A program made the position numbers and the translations under genes. A stretch of DNA of 15,185 bases from positions 1-15,185 of the forward strand of contig JAQGOE010000186.1 of the NCBI GenBank assembly GCA_028293725.1, in the 5' to 3' direction. The notes beneath the pieces were generated by a model, which saw nothing but the letters and a program-made list of their open reading frames with translations, searched no databases and was not told the DNA's origin. This DNA comes from Gammaproteobacteria bacterium (lineage in GTDB: Bacteria; Pseudomonadota; Gammaproteobacteria; Steroidobacterales; Steroidobacteraceae). Positions 1-6,747 of this stretch are shown one piece after another (within the stretch, counting starts at the first letter, position 1; every line of letters begins with the position of its first letter).

Positions 1-1712
1 CCCCCGCCGGCAAAACCCCGGCCAACAAAGCCCTCGCCGGCGAAGCCGCAACCGCTCCCGCCGGCGTCGCCCGCGACACCGACCCCGAGCCCACGACCCA
101 CCTCGGCATGCTAGCCCGCATCCAACGCTGGTCCCGCACCACGCGCCAGGGCGACCTGTCCGAAGTACGCGGCCTCTCGGACTCTCACCCCGTGTGGCCT
201 CAGGTCACCTCTACAAGAGACAACTGTCTCGGCAATCGATGCCCGGAAATCTCACGCTGTCATGTCGCTGTCGCTCGCCGCGATGCGCTCGATGCGGACA
301 TCGTCATCGTAAATCACCATCTGCTGCTGGCGGACCTGGCTCTGAAGGAGGACGGCTTCGGTGACATCCTCGGCACGGCCGATGCTGTAATCCTCGACGA
401 AGCGCACCAGATCCCCGATCTCGCAACTCAATTCTTCGGCGCCAACGTCAGCAGCCGGCGCATCGAAAACCTCCTCAAAGACGCGCAGACTGAAATCGCA
501 GCCGAGCTCGCGCGCGTTTCCGTTGAAAGCGAAGCGGCTGCCGTCATAGCGGCGATCTCTGCGGCCGCCGGAGCCGTCGAGCAATCCAAGCATCGACTCT
601 CCTCATCGCTGCCGTCACGCGTCGGACGATATTCGCTGAGCGAAATGGGCGCGCAGGTCACAACGTCGGTGAACGAGCTATCCCACTCGCTGCAAGCCCT
701 GCAGACCAGCCTTGCCGACCTCGGTGATGACAGCCCGCTTGCACAATTGGGCGAGCGCGTCGGCGACCTCGTGTTGTCTCTTGACCGGATCGCGGCGGTG
801 GATGACATGGAAGGCGTGCGCGCCGTGGAAGTCACGCAGCGTGGTTTCTCTCTGAGCCTCATGCCGTTCGACATCTCCGCGCGCTTTCTATCGATGATTC
901 AAGCACGCCGCTGCGGTTGGATCTTCACTTCCGCGACGCTCTCTCTCGGTGAAGACTTCGGCCACTTCACCGGACGCCTCGGCCTAACCGATAGTCCGAC
1001 GCTGAAGATTGAAAGTCCCTTCAACTACGAGCTTCAAAGCCTGTTGTACCTCCCAACAGGGATGCCCGAGCCTGCGTCCTCAGGATACGTCGCGAAAGTA
1101 ATCGAGACCGCGCTCCCGCTGATTGACGCCGCTCGCGGGGGCGCCTTCCTGCTCTTCACGAGTCACCGTGCGCTTGCGCAGGGCGCCACGCTCCTCCGCG
1201 CGTGTTGGTCTGGTCATAGCCCATACAGGTTGTTTGTGCAGGGTGAAGCGCCGCGCGAGCGCCTGTTGAAAGAGTTCCGCGAGGACGGCAACGGCGTTCT
1301 ACTGGGCACGACGAGCTTCTGGGAAGGCGTCGACGTGAAAGGCGAGGCGCTACGCCTTGTCATCATCGAAAAGCTTCCATTCGCATCGCCCGATGACCCT
1401 CTGGTGCGGGCGCGCATCGATCACCTGCAGGCCACCGGCGGCAATGCGTTCCGCGACTATCAACTACCCGAAGCGGCTCTGGCGTTGAAGCAGGGTGTTG
1501 GGCGTCTGATCCGCAGTGAGGAAGACTACGGCACCGTCGTGATCTGTGACCCCCGTATGATGGGTCGCGGCTACGGCAAAGTGTTGTTGGCAGCGCTTCC
1601 GGCGATGACTCCAACCCGTGATCGCGATGAGGCCCTGCGCTTCATCCGCAAACACGCGCCGCCCAAACCTGTGAGTGATCAGACGACCGCGCGAACGGCG
1701 GCCGCCCCGTGA
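1..1712 (+). CDS. yoaA: DinG/YoaA-family ATP-dependent DNA helicase (XPD-like, Fe-S), 5' end missing
   Basis: The frame is open from the left edge (first full codon at 3), so the true start and the Walker A motif lie outside. Counting from the ATG at 108, three Fe-S cysteines are visible (C40, C45, C51, in NCLGNRCPEISRCH); the fourth of this family should lie upstream. They are followed by VNHHLLLADL (68-77), the DEAH box (VILDEAHQ, 94-101), WIFTSATLS (271-279), LLGTTSFWEGVDVKG (398-412), EKLPFASPDDPL (421-432) and motif VI QGVGRLIRS (462-470). Together these mark an SF2 superfamily helicase that unwinds DNA 5'-3'. Adjacency to tsaB matches E. coli yoaA and favours YoaA over DinG; YoaA works in DNA-damage tolerance with HolC. 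The first roughly 35 visible codons are Ala/Pro/Thr-rich and look like an insertion within the Fe-S domain. The stop TGA (1710-1712) overlaps the next gene's GTG. Confidence 0.9.
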   Translation, partial: PAGKTPANKALAGEAATAPAGVARDTDPEPTTHLGMLARIQRWSRTTRQGDLSEVRGLSDSHPVWPQVTSTRDNCLGNRCPEISRCHVAVARRDALDADIVIVNHHLLLADLALKEDGFGDILGTADAVILDEAHQIPDLATQFFGANVSSRRIENLLKDAQTEIAAELARVSVESEAAAVIAAISAAAGAVEQSKHRLSSSLPSRVGRYSLSEMGAQVTTSVNELSHSLQALQTSLADLGDDSPLAQLGERVGDLVLSLDRIAAVDDMEGVRAVEVTQRGFSLSLMPFDISARFLSMIQARRCGWIFTSATLSLGEDFGHFTGRLGLTDSPTLKIESPFNYELQSLLYLPTGMPEPASSGYVAKVIETALPLIDAARGGAFLLFTSHRALAQGATLLRACWSGHSPYRLFVQGEAPRERLLKEFREDGNGVLLGTTSFWEGVDVKGEALRLVIIEKLPFASPDDPLVRARIDHLQATGGNAFRDYQLPEAALALKQGVGRLIRSEEDYGTVVICDPRMMGRGYGKVLLAALPAMTPTRDRDEALRFIRKHAPPKPVSDQTTARTAAAP

Positions 1713-2536
1713 AAGTTCTCGCAATCGACACCGCGACCGAGAATTGCTCGGCGGCCCTGCTCATCGATGGAAACGTACGATCACGCGAGATCGAAATGGA
1801 GCGCGGTCACGCCGAGCGCATCCTGCCGATGGTCGATGACTTGCTCTCCGAAGCCGGCATCACATTGCAGGACCTGGACGCCATCGCCTTCGGTCGCGGA
1901 CCCGGATCCTTTACGGGGGTCCGGCTGGCAGTCACGGTGACCCAGGGCTTGGCTTTTGGAGCCGGCCTGGGCGTTGTTCCCATCTCGGACCTCCAGGCCG
2001 TCGCGCAGCGAGCATTCGATTCCGACGCAACGCTCACGCGCGCGCTCGTGTGCAACGACGCCCGCATGAGCGAGGTCTATTGGGCGTGCTACGAGCGAGG
2101 AGGGGACGGCCTAGCCCGCCTAGAGGGCGAGGAGCGCGTAAGCAAGCCAAGTGAGATAAGGCTGCCGGCAGGCTGGTCCACAGCAACCGCCGTAGGCCGT
2201 GGCTTCATCGCCTACGCCGACGCTCTAAGCGCAGCCGTTCCAAATATGATCGCCACCCACCCGCGGATAGTCCCGGCCGCTTCTGCCGATGCCGCCTCTG
2301 CTGCCGATGCCGTCTCTGCTGCCGCCACCGCCGATGCCCCCGCCCGCAGAAGCGCGCCCGCCGCCGACCCCACTCCAATCAACCTGCTGCGCCTCCTCCC
2401 CCACGCCATACAGATCGTCCGCCTGGCCCTCCCGGAGGTCACCGCCGGCCATCTGATCCCCGCCGAAGCTGCCACACCTATATATCTGCGCGACAATGTC
2501 GCCCACGTTGCGCAGCCGCCAAAGCTCCCGGGCTAA
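1709..2536 (+). CDS. tsaB: tRNA threonylcarbamoyladenosine biosynthesis protein TsaB
   Basis: TsaB is the non-catalytic partner of TsaD in the TsaBDE complex that makes t6A37 on ANN-decoding tRNAs in the cytoplasm. The sequence shows the family's ASKHA-type N-terminus (KVLAIDTATENCSAAL, 2-17), HAERILPMVDDLL (34-46), FGRGPGSFTGVRLAV (61-75) and the C-terminal ending PAEAATPIYLRDNVA (251-265). The start is GTG, overlapping the helicase stop by 4 bp (GTGA), which suggests translational coupling. At 275 residues it is longer than the roughly 231 of E. coli TsaB. The excess is an Ala/Ser/Asp/Pro-rich segment at about 188-222, encoded partly by an 18-bp repeat and sitting just before the C-terminal helix. 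The core motifs are intact, so the protein should be functional. Confidence 0.93.
   Translation: MKVLAIDTATENCSAALLIDGNVRSREIEMERGHAERILPMVDDLLSEAGITLQDLDAIAFGRGPGSFTGVRLAVTVTQGLAFGAGLGVVPISDLQAVAQRAFDSDATLTRALVCNDARMSEVYWACYERGGDGLARLEGEERVSKPSEIRLPAGWSTATAVGRGFIAYADALSAAVPNMIATHPRIVPAASADAASAADAVSAAATADAPARRSAPAADPTPINLLRLLPHAIQIVRLALPEVTAGHLIPAEAATPIYLRDNVAHVAQPPKLPG
2282..2332 (+). repeat. Degenerate 18-bp coding repeats in tsaB
   Basis: There are three successive units at 2282-2296 (15 bp, shortened), 2297-2314 and 2315-2332. The second reads TCTGCTGCCGATGCCGTC and the third TCTGCTGCCGCCACCGCC. They encode the Ala/Ser/Asp-rich insert of TsaB and probably arose by slippage of a GC-rich repeat. 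Confidence 0.7.
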
Positions 2537-2593
2537 GCTCCTTACCTCGCAGGCCACGCTTCCTTAACCCTTGATTTTAAACAATCTGCCCGA

Positions 2594-2627
2594 CCGTCAT
2601 GAATCTGCAACACACTCCCCCTGTAAT
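2594..2627 (+). promoter_or_regulatory. Candidate Pho box and -10 element for phoB
   Basis: Two 7-mers resembling the PhoB half-site CTGTCAT/C lie 4 bp apart: CCGTCAT at 2594-2600 (6/7) and CTGCAAC at 2605-2611 (5/7). Exactly 10 bp after the box comes TGTAAT at 2622-2627 (5/6 to TATAAT). A Pho box replacing the -35 at that distance is the known layout of PhoB-activated promoters. It lies 28 bp upstream of the phoB start codon and implies autoregulation of phoBR. The second half-site is weak, so this is a prediction. Confidence 0.5.
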
Positions 2628-2654
2628 ACCCGCGCCCCTACATCTCGTAACACC

Positions 2655-3350
2655 ATGCCCGCCAAACAGGTTTTAATCGTTGAGGACGAGCGCCCGATAC
2701 GCGAAATGATCGCGTTCGGTCTGAAGCGCGCTGGCTTTGAGGTCCGCGAGGCAGAGGATTGTCGCGCGGCGCGGGCAGCCCTTGCCGACCAGCGCCCCGA
2801 CCTGGTGCTCATCGACTGGATGCTCCCGGACATGAGCGGCCTCGAGCTCACGCGCGCCCTGAAGCGTGACCGCGAAACGCGCGAGCTCCCGGTGATCATG
2901 CTCACGGCTCGCGCCGAGGAGGGCGACAAGGTCGCCGGCCTCGAAGGCGGCGCCGACGACTATGTCACCAAGCCTTTCTCGCCGCGCGAACTCTTAGCCC
3001 GCATCAATGCGGTACTAAGACGCACCACCGTCAACGGCGTCGACGAGATGATTGAGTTCGATGGCCTCGCCCTGGATCAGGCGAGCCATCGTGTGATGGT
3101 CGGCGATCGCACCGTCGCGCTCGGACCGACCGAGTACAGGATGCTGGAGTTCTTCATGACGCACCCGGAACGCGTCTACACCCGCGACCAGCTTCTCGAC
3201 CGCATCTGGGGTGGCAACGTCTACGTGGAAGAGCGCACGATTGATGTGCACATCCGCAGGTTGCGCAAAGCACTCGAGGAATTCGGGTACGATCGTTTCG
3301 TCCAGACTGTGCGTGGCTCCGGGTACCGCTTTTCGGCGCGGACCGTTTAA
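2655..3350 (+). CDS. phoB: Phosphate regulon response regulator PhoB
   Basis: This is an OmpR/PhoB-type response regulator of 231 residues (E. coli PhoB has 229). The receiver domain (about 5-122) has the acidic pair E10/D11, phospho-acceptor D54 in [10 protein letters not shown]84 and K106 in the KPF motif. The winged-helix DNA-binding domain (about 133-229) has [19 protein letters not shown] (157-175) and the recognition region [15 protein letters not shown] (193-207), ending in the TVRGSGYRF wing. The ATG at 2655 is chosen because homology begins with [12 protein letters not shown]; an in-frame ATG at 2571 would add 28 unrelated residues and lies upstream of the predicted promoter. No clear Shine-Dalgarno is seen. 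phoR follows after 41 bp. Phosphorylated by PhoR, it should activate the Pho-box promoters in this window. Confidence 0.96.
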   Translation: MPAKQVLIVEDERPIREMIAFGLKRAGFEVREAEDCRAARAALADQRPDLVLIDWMLPDMSGLELTRALKRDRETRELPVIMLTARAEEGDKVAGLEGGADDYVTKPFSPRELLARINAVLRRTTVNGVDEMIEFDGLALDQASHRVMVGDRTVALGPTEYRMLEFFMTHPERVYTRDQLLDRIWGGNVYVEERTIDVHIRRLRKALEEFGYDRFVQTVRGSGYRFSARTV

Positions 3351-3372
3351 GAGCCAGCGAACCGTTCAGCGT

Positions 3373-3380
3373 AAGGAGGA
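3373..3380 (+). promoter_or_regulatory. Ribosome binding site of phoR
   Basis: AAGGAGGA lies 11 nt before the ATG at 3392. It is the strongest Shine-Dalgarno in the window and fixes the phoR start. Confidence 0.7.
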
Positions 3381-3391
3381 TCGGACTTCGC

Positions 3392-4717
3392 ATGCAACCG
3401 GCTACACAGGCGTGGTGGTTCGCTGCGGGGCGGCTGCTCGGAACGGTAGTTCTCGGGCTCGGGATCGGGTGGATGTTCAGCAGTCCGTGGGCCGGACTCG
3501 CCTGCGCTCTCATCATTCACCTCACCTGGCAACTCGTTAATCTTTTCCGCCTCGAGTGGTGGCTTCGGCATCGTAGCTACGCGGACGCGCCCGACTCCGG
3601 CGGTGTCTGGGGTGAGATCGTCGCGCAGATCGTTCGTCTGCATCGTCGCAAGCGCTTCCACAAGCAGCGCTTCGTGCAACTCATCCGCCAACTGCAACGC
3701 TCGACCGCCGCGCTTCCCAACGGCGTGGTCATCCTGAACGGGCAACGCGAGATCATCTGGTTCAACCGGATGGCTGGCCGTCTTCTGAACCTGCGCCGGA
3801 CCGCCGACCTGGGGCTGCGGATCGAGAACCTCCTGCGCGAGCCGGAGTTCGCCCGCTACCTCGCTGTGCAGGACTATTCGAACCCCGTCGTCATCCGCCC
3901 GACTACCGGCGAAGACTGCTACCTCTCCCTGCAGGTCGTCCCATACGGCGATGGCCAACAACTCTTGCTGGTGAGCGACGTCTCGCGCCAAATGCGCCTC
4001 GAAGCCGTGCGTAGGGACTTCGTGGCTAACGCCTCGCACGAGCTACGTTCGCCGCTGACGGTGATCAGCGGGTATCTCGAGACGCTGAGTCAGGATCCGG
4101 CGCTCGACCGTGATTTGCAGGGCCCGGTAGCCGAGATGCGTCGGCAGGCCGAGCGCATGACCGCGATCATCCGCGACCTCCTGGAGTTGTCGCGCCTCGA
4201 GGAGACTGACGAAGTCGTCGGTGGTGAGTCCCTCGACGTCGCCGCAATCATTTCGATGTTACGAAAAGACGTACTCGCGAGGCCCTCTCATCCCAAGGAC
4301 GTCCACGCCGTCATCGACTCCGACGCGCACCTCATCGGCGACGAGCCCGAAATCCACTCTGCGCTCTCCAACCTCGTCGACAACGCCGCGAAGTACACGC
4401 CTCCGGAGGGCTCGATCGATATGCGATGGTGGGTCGACGACGAGGGCGCTCACTTCTCGGTAACCGACACCGGAATGGGCATCCCGGCGGAACATATCCC
4501 TCGGCTGACGGAGCGGTTTTACCGCGTCGATGCGGGCCGCTCCCGCTCCACGGGCGGTTCCGGTCTTGGCCTCGCCATCGTAAAACACGTACTCCAGCGC
4601 CATGGTGCCGAGCTGGAAGTACAAAGCACTCTCGGCAGCGGCAGCACCTTCACCTGCCACTTCCCCCTGCAGCGCGTACAGCAGCAAAACCGTGCGGCTG
4701 TGACAGCTGTAGTTTAG
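3392..4717 (+). CDS. phoR: Phosphate regulon sensor histidine kinase PhoR
   Basis: This is a membrane histidine kinase of 441 residues that phosphorylates or dephosphorylates PhoB according to Pst/PhoU state. Two hydrophobic segments (about 8-29 and 32-52) have almost no periplasmic loop between them, as in PhoR, which does not bind phosphate directly. A basic linker (84-93) precedes a PAS-like region (about 98-198). The H-box is RDFVANASHELRSPL with phospho-acceptor His216. The ATPase domain has the N box NLVDNAAKYT (327-336), G1 DTGMGIP (359-365) and G2 GGSGLGLAI (388-396). It forms an operon with phoB and has a good AAGGAGGA site. No separate Pho box is seen in the 41-bp gap, so it probably depends on the phoB promoter. 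All catalytic boxes are intact. Confidence 0.96.
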   Translation: MQPATQAWWFAAGRLLGTVVLGLGIGWMFSSPWAGLACALIIHLTWQLVNLFRLEWWLRHRSYADAPDSGGVWGEIVAQIVRLHRRKRFHKQRFVQLIRQLQRSTAALPNGVVILNGQREIIWFNRMAGRLLNLRRTADLGLRIENLLREPEFARYLAVQDYSNPVVIRPTTGEDCYLSLQVVPYGDGQQLLLVSDVSRQMRLEAVRRDFVANASHELRSPLTVISGYLETLSQDPALDRDLQGPVAEMRRQAERMTAIIRDLLELSRLEETDEVVGGESLDVAAIISMLRKDVLARPSHPKDVHAVIDSDAHLIGDEPEIHSALSNLVDNAAKYTPPEGSIDMRWWVDDEGAHFSVTDTGMGIPAEHIPRLTERFYRVDAGRSRSTGGSGLGLAIVKHVLQRHGAELEVQSTLGSGSTFTCHFPLQRVQQQNRAAVTAVV

Positions 4718-4761
4718 GTTTACGTCCCAACCCCCTCATTCGTAAGAAACACTTAGCGGCA

Positions 4762-4790
4762 CTGTCACGGAAACGACATGCCGCCGTCAG
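4762..4790 (+). promoter_or_regulatory. Candidate three-unit Pho box upstream of plcP-agt-phoU
   Basis: Three 7-mers are in phase at 11 bp: CTGTCAC at 4762-4768 (7/7 to the PhoB half-site), ACGACAT at 4773-4779 (4/7) and CCGTCAG at 4784-4790 (5/7). It lies 47 bp before the ATG at 4838. Unlike the phoB and pstS sites, no convincing -10 occurs at the usual 10-bp distance, so activity is less certain. The position supports PhoB control of the lipid-remodelling genes. Confidence 0.45.
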
Positions 4791-4802
4791 ACTCTACCCG
4801 CC

Positions 4803-4818
4803 AAGGTCATTAGACCTT
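4803..4818. repeat. Short perfect inverted repeat before plcP
   Basis: AAGGTC (4803-4808) and GACCTT (4813-4818) form a perfect 6-bp inverted repeat around ATTA, 19 bp before the plcP ATG. It could be an operator or a small hairpin in the leader RNA. There is no T-tract, so it does not look like a terminator. Confidence 0.4.
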
Positions 4819-4837
4819 AGCCACAGAAGCGACGAAC

Positions 4838-5650
4838 ATGGCCAACGCCAACTCCCAACGTGCTCGCCGGACGAAGGTACGGACGCTGTTCCTGTCGGAT
4901 ATCCATCTCGGTTTCAAGCGCGCTCGAACCCGTGAACTGAACGAATTTCTCCAGGGCATCGATGCAGAATGCATTGTGCTCGTCGGTGACATCGTCGACG
5001 CGCTCAGCATGGCGCGCCGCTTTTTCTGGAGCCCAGAACATACTCAGATCGTGCGCACGTTGCTGGCTCGCCAGCGCGCCGGCACCCGCCTGATCTACAT
5101 CCCCGGCAACCACGACGCCAGTCTCGGCGTGATGGCCGAGATGCTGCAGGGTCAGCTTGAGGTTCACCGCGAGTGGGTTCACCAGACCGCCCGGGGCGAA
5201 CGTCTGCTCGTCATGCACGGCGATCAGTTCGACGGGGTCGTTTCTTGCGCCCCTTGGCTCACGCGATTGGGCGACACGATGTATGATGTGGTGGTCATGT
5301 TGAGTCACAGTGTCAACAACCTGTTACGCGCCATGAAGCGCCCCTATTGGCCGGTTGCCGAGCGCATCAAGCTCAGCATCCCCGTCAGCGTCCGCTACAT
5401 CGCGCAGTTTGAGAACGTCGCCTCGGCTCACGCCCGGGAGCAGGGTTACGACGGCGTGGTCTGCGGCCACATCCACCGCGCGAACCTGAAGCGCATCGAC
5501 GGCACGCTCTACTGCAACACCGGTGATTGGGTTGAATCCTGTTCCGCCCTGGTTGAAAAGCACAACGGCGAACTGGAGCTGCTGCGGTGGCCGTACAGCG
5601 CGCAAGTCGCCGGCCGCCCCGCCGCCGAACTCCTTGCTGACGCAGCGTGA
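4838..5650 (+). CDS. plcP: PlcP-like phospholipase C (UDP-2,3-diacylglucosamine diphosphatase-family metallophosphoesterase)
   Basis: This is a calcineurin-type metallophosphoesterase of 270 residues. It has all the metal motifs: DIHLG (21-25), GDIVD (50-54), GNHD (90-93), MHGDQFD (126-132) and CGHIHRAN (209-216), then CNTGDWVESC (226-235). There is no signal peptide, so it should act at the cytoplasmic membrane face. Such proteins are often labelled LpxH-like, but the GDQFD and GDWVESC pattern and overall layout resemble Sinorhizobium PlcP. PlcP releases diacylglycerol from phosphatidylcholine and related phospholipids during phosphate starvation. The next gene, a GT4 glycosyltransferase overlapping by 4 bp, is the known partner of PlcP, and all surrounding regulation is Pho. 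Substrate remains an inference; a lipid A (LpxH-type) role is the main alternative. The Shine-Dalgarno is weak. Confidence 0.8.
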   Translation: MANANSQRARRTKVRTLFLSDIHLGFKRARTRELNEFLQGIDAECIVLVGDIVDALSMARRFFWSPEHTQIVRTLLARQRAGTRLIYIPGNHDASLGVMAEMLQGQLEVHREWVHQTARGERLLVMHGDQFDGVVSCAPWLTRLGDTMYDVVVMLSHSVNNLLRAMKRPYWPVAERIKLSIPVSVRYIAQFENVASAHAREQGYDGVVCGHIHRANLKRIDGTLYCNTGDWVESCSALVEKHNGELELLRWPYSAQVAGRPAAELLADAA

Positions 5651-6747
5651 GAATCGCGATAGCAACGGACGCTTGGGCACCGCAAACCAATGGCGTAGTC
5701 ACCACCCTAAAAGCCACCGTCGAAACCATCACGCGGCTGGGCCACGAAGTCCGCGTCATATCGCCGCAGGGAATGCTGAGCATTCCGGCGCCGAGCTATC
5801 CGGAGATACGGCTGGCCGTATGGCCGGTGCCGCACATCCTTCGGGAAATGAAGGCGTTCAAGCCGCACGCGATTCACATTGCGACCGAAGGCCCTTTGGG
5901 TCTAGCGATGTGGCGCTACTGCCGCCACCGACGTGTGCCTTTTACAACCTCCTACCACACGCGCTACCCGGAGTACCTCCGCGCTCGCTGGCCGATTCCG
6001 GTCGACGTCAGCTACGCGTGGCTGCGTCGCTTCCACAATGGTGCCGCTCGCACCTTCGTGAGTAGCGGCAGCCTCGATCGCCAGCTCGCCGAGCGAGGAT
6101 TCAAGCACCGTCATCTGTGGCGGCGTGGCGTCGACCTGAAGCGCTTCCATCCGGCTCCCCCACACCCCGAATACGCCGATCTGCCGCGTCCGATCATGGC
6201 TTACATGGGGCGTCTGGCTGTCGAAAAGAACATCGACGCCTTCCTCGACCTGAAACTGCCGGGTACGAAGTTGGTCATTGGCGACGGGCCGCAGCGCGCC
6301 GATCTCGCCGCCCGTCACCCGGACGTAAAATTCTCGGGCTACCAGCACGGCGAGGAGCTCGCTCGCATTGTCGGTACCGCCGACGTACTGGTATTTCCCA
6401 GTCTCACCGACACCTTCGGCCTCGCAATGATCGAGGCGTTAGCGTGCGGTGTCCCCGTTGCCGCGTTTCCCGTCCCGGGTCCGATCGATGTCATCGAACA
6501 GGGTGTGACCGGCGTCCTTCACGAAGATCTCCATGTCGCCGTACGCTCGGCCCTCAACCTCGACCGGAGTGTTTGCGCGCAGCGCGCGGCGGCATTCACC
6601 TGGACCGCGGCGACAGAGCAATTTCTGGCCGGCCTAGAGCCGATTCCTCAGGCCCTTCGAGCAACTCTGGCTGTCCGCCGCAGTTCCGTTATCATCGCGC
6701 GCATTCTCGCGCGCGTGACGGCGAGCGGAACCGGAGACGCCAACTGA
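5647..6747 (+). CDS. agt: Agt-like GT4 glycosyltransferase (glycolipid synthesis on diacylglycerol)
   Basis: This is a GT-B fold, GT4-family glycosyltransferase of 366 residues. The N-terminal domain begins IAIATDAWAPQTNGVVTTL (3-21), typical of enzymes acting on diacylglycerol or phosphatidylinositol. HIATEGPLG (77-85) and SYHTRYPEY (102-110) follow. The C-terminal nucleotide-sugar domain has GRLAVEKNI (188-196), GDGPQR (212-217) and DTFGLAMIEALACGVPVA (255-272). The first glutamate of the usual EX7E motif is Asp255, as in SqdX/Agt-like relatives. The start GTG overlaps the plcP stop (GTGA), so the two are translationally coupled. Agt enzymes transfer glucose or glucuronic acid from UDP-sugars to diacylglycerol, which fits the product of PlcP. 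Exact sugar specificity cannot be read from the sequence. A mannosyltransferase label would be the likely automatic alternative. Confidence 0.82.
   Translation: MRIAIATDAWAPQTNGVVTTLKATVETITRLGHEVRVISPQGMLSIPAPSYPEIRLAVWPVPHILREMKAFKPHAIHIATEGPLGLAMWRYCRHRRVPFTTSYHTRYPEYLRARWPIPVDVSYAWLRRFHNGAARTFVSSGSLDRQLAERGFKHRHLWRRGVDLKRFHPAPPHPEYADLPRPIMAYMGRLAVEKNIDAFLDLKLPGTKLVIGDGPQRADLAARHPDVKFSGYQHGEELARIVGTADVLVFPSLTDTFGLAMIEALACGVPVAAFPVPGPIDVIEQGVTGVLHEDLHVAVRSALNLDRSVCAQRAAAFTWTAATEQFLAGLEPIPQALRATLAVRRSSVIIARILARVTASGTGDAN

Noticed and set aside
257..274. Near-perfect Pho-box pattern inside the helicase gene: CTGTCAT (257-263), 4 bp, CTGTCGC (268-274).
   Set aside because: It encodes conserved Fe-S region residues (CHVAVAR), has no -10 at the expected distance and no gene start nearby. 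Most likely coincidence, despite a match better than some accepted sites.
726..732. Minus-strand CTGTCAT inside the helicase gene.
   Set aside because: Single half-site without a partner in phase, inside coding sequence.
3347..4039. 230-codon minus-strand frame across phoR.
   Set aside because: Shadow frame opposite a convincing phoR; no family motifs, promoter or ribosome site.
4697..4707. Palindrome GCTGTGACAGC at the end of phoR, with CTGTCAC on the minus strand.
   Set aside because: No second half-site at 11 bp and no minus-strand gene to serve; it overlaps phoR coding sequence.
6117..6746. Long in-frame upstream extension of the phoU1 reading frame through agt.
   Set aside because: The translated sequence is Arg/Ser/Pro-rich shadow of agt in another frame; PhoU homology and a ribosome site start at 6747.
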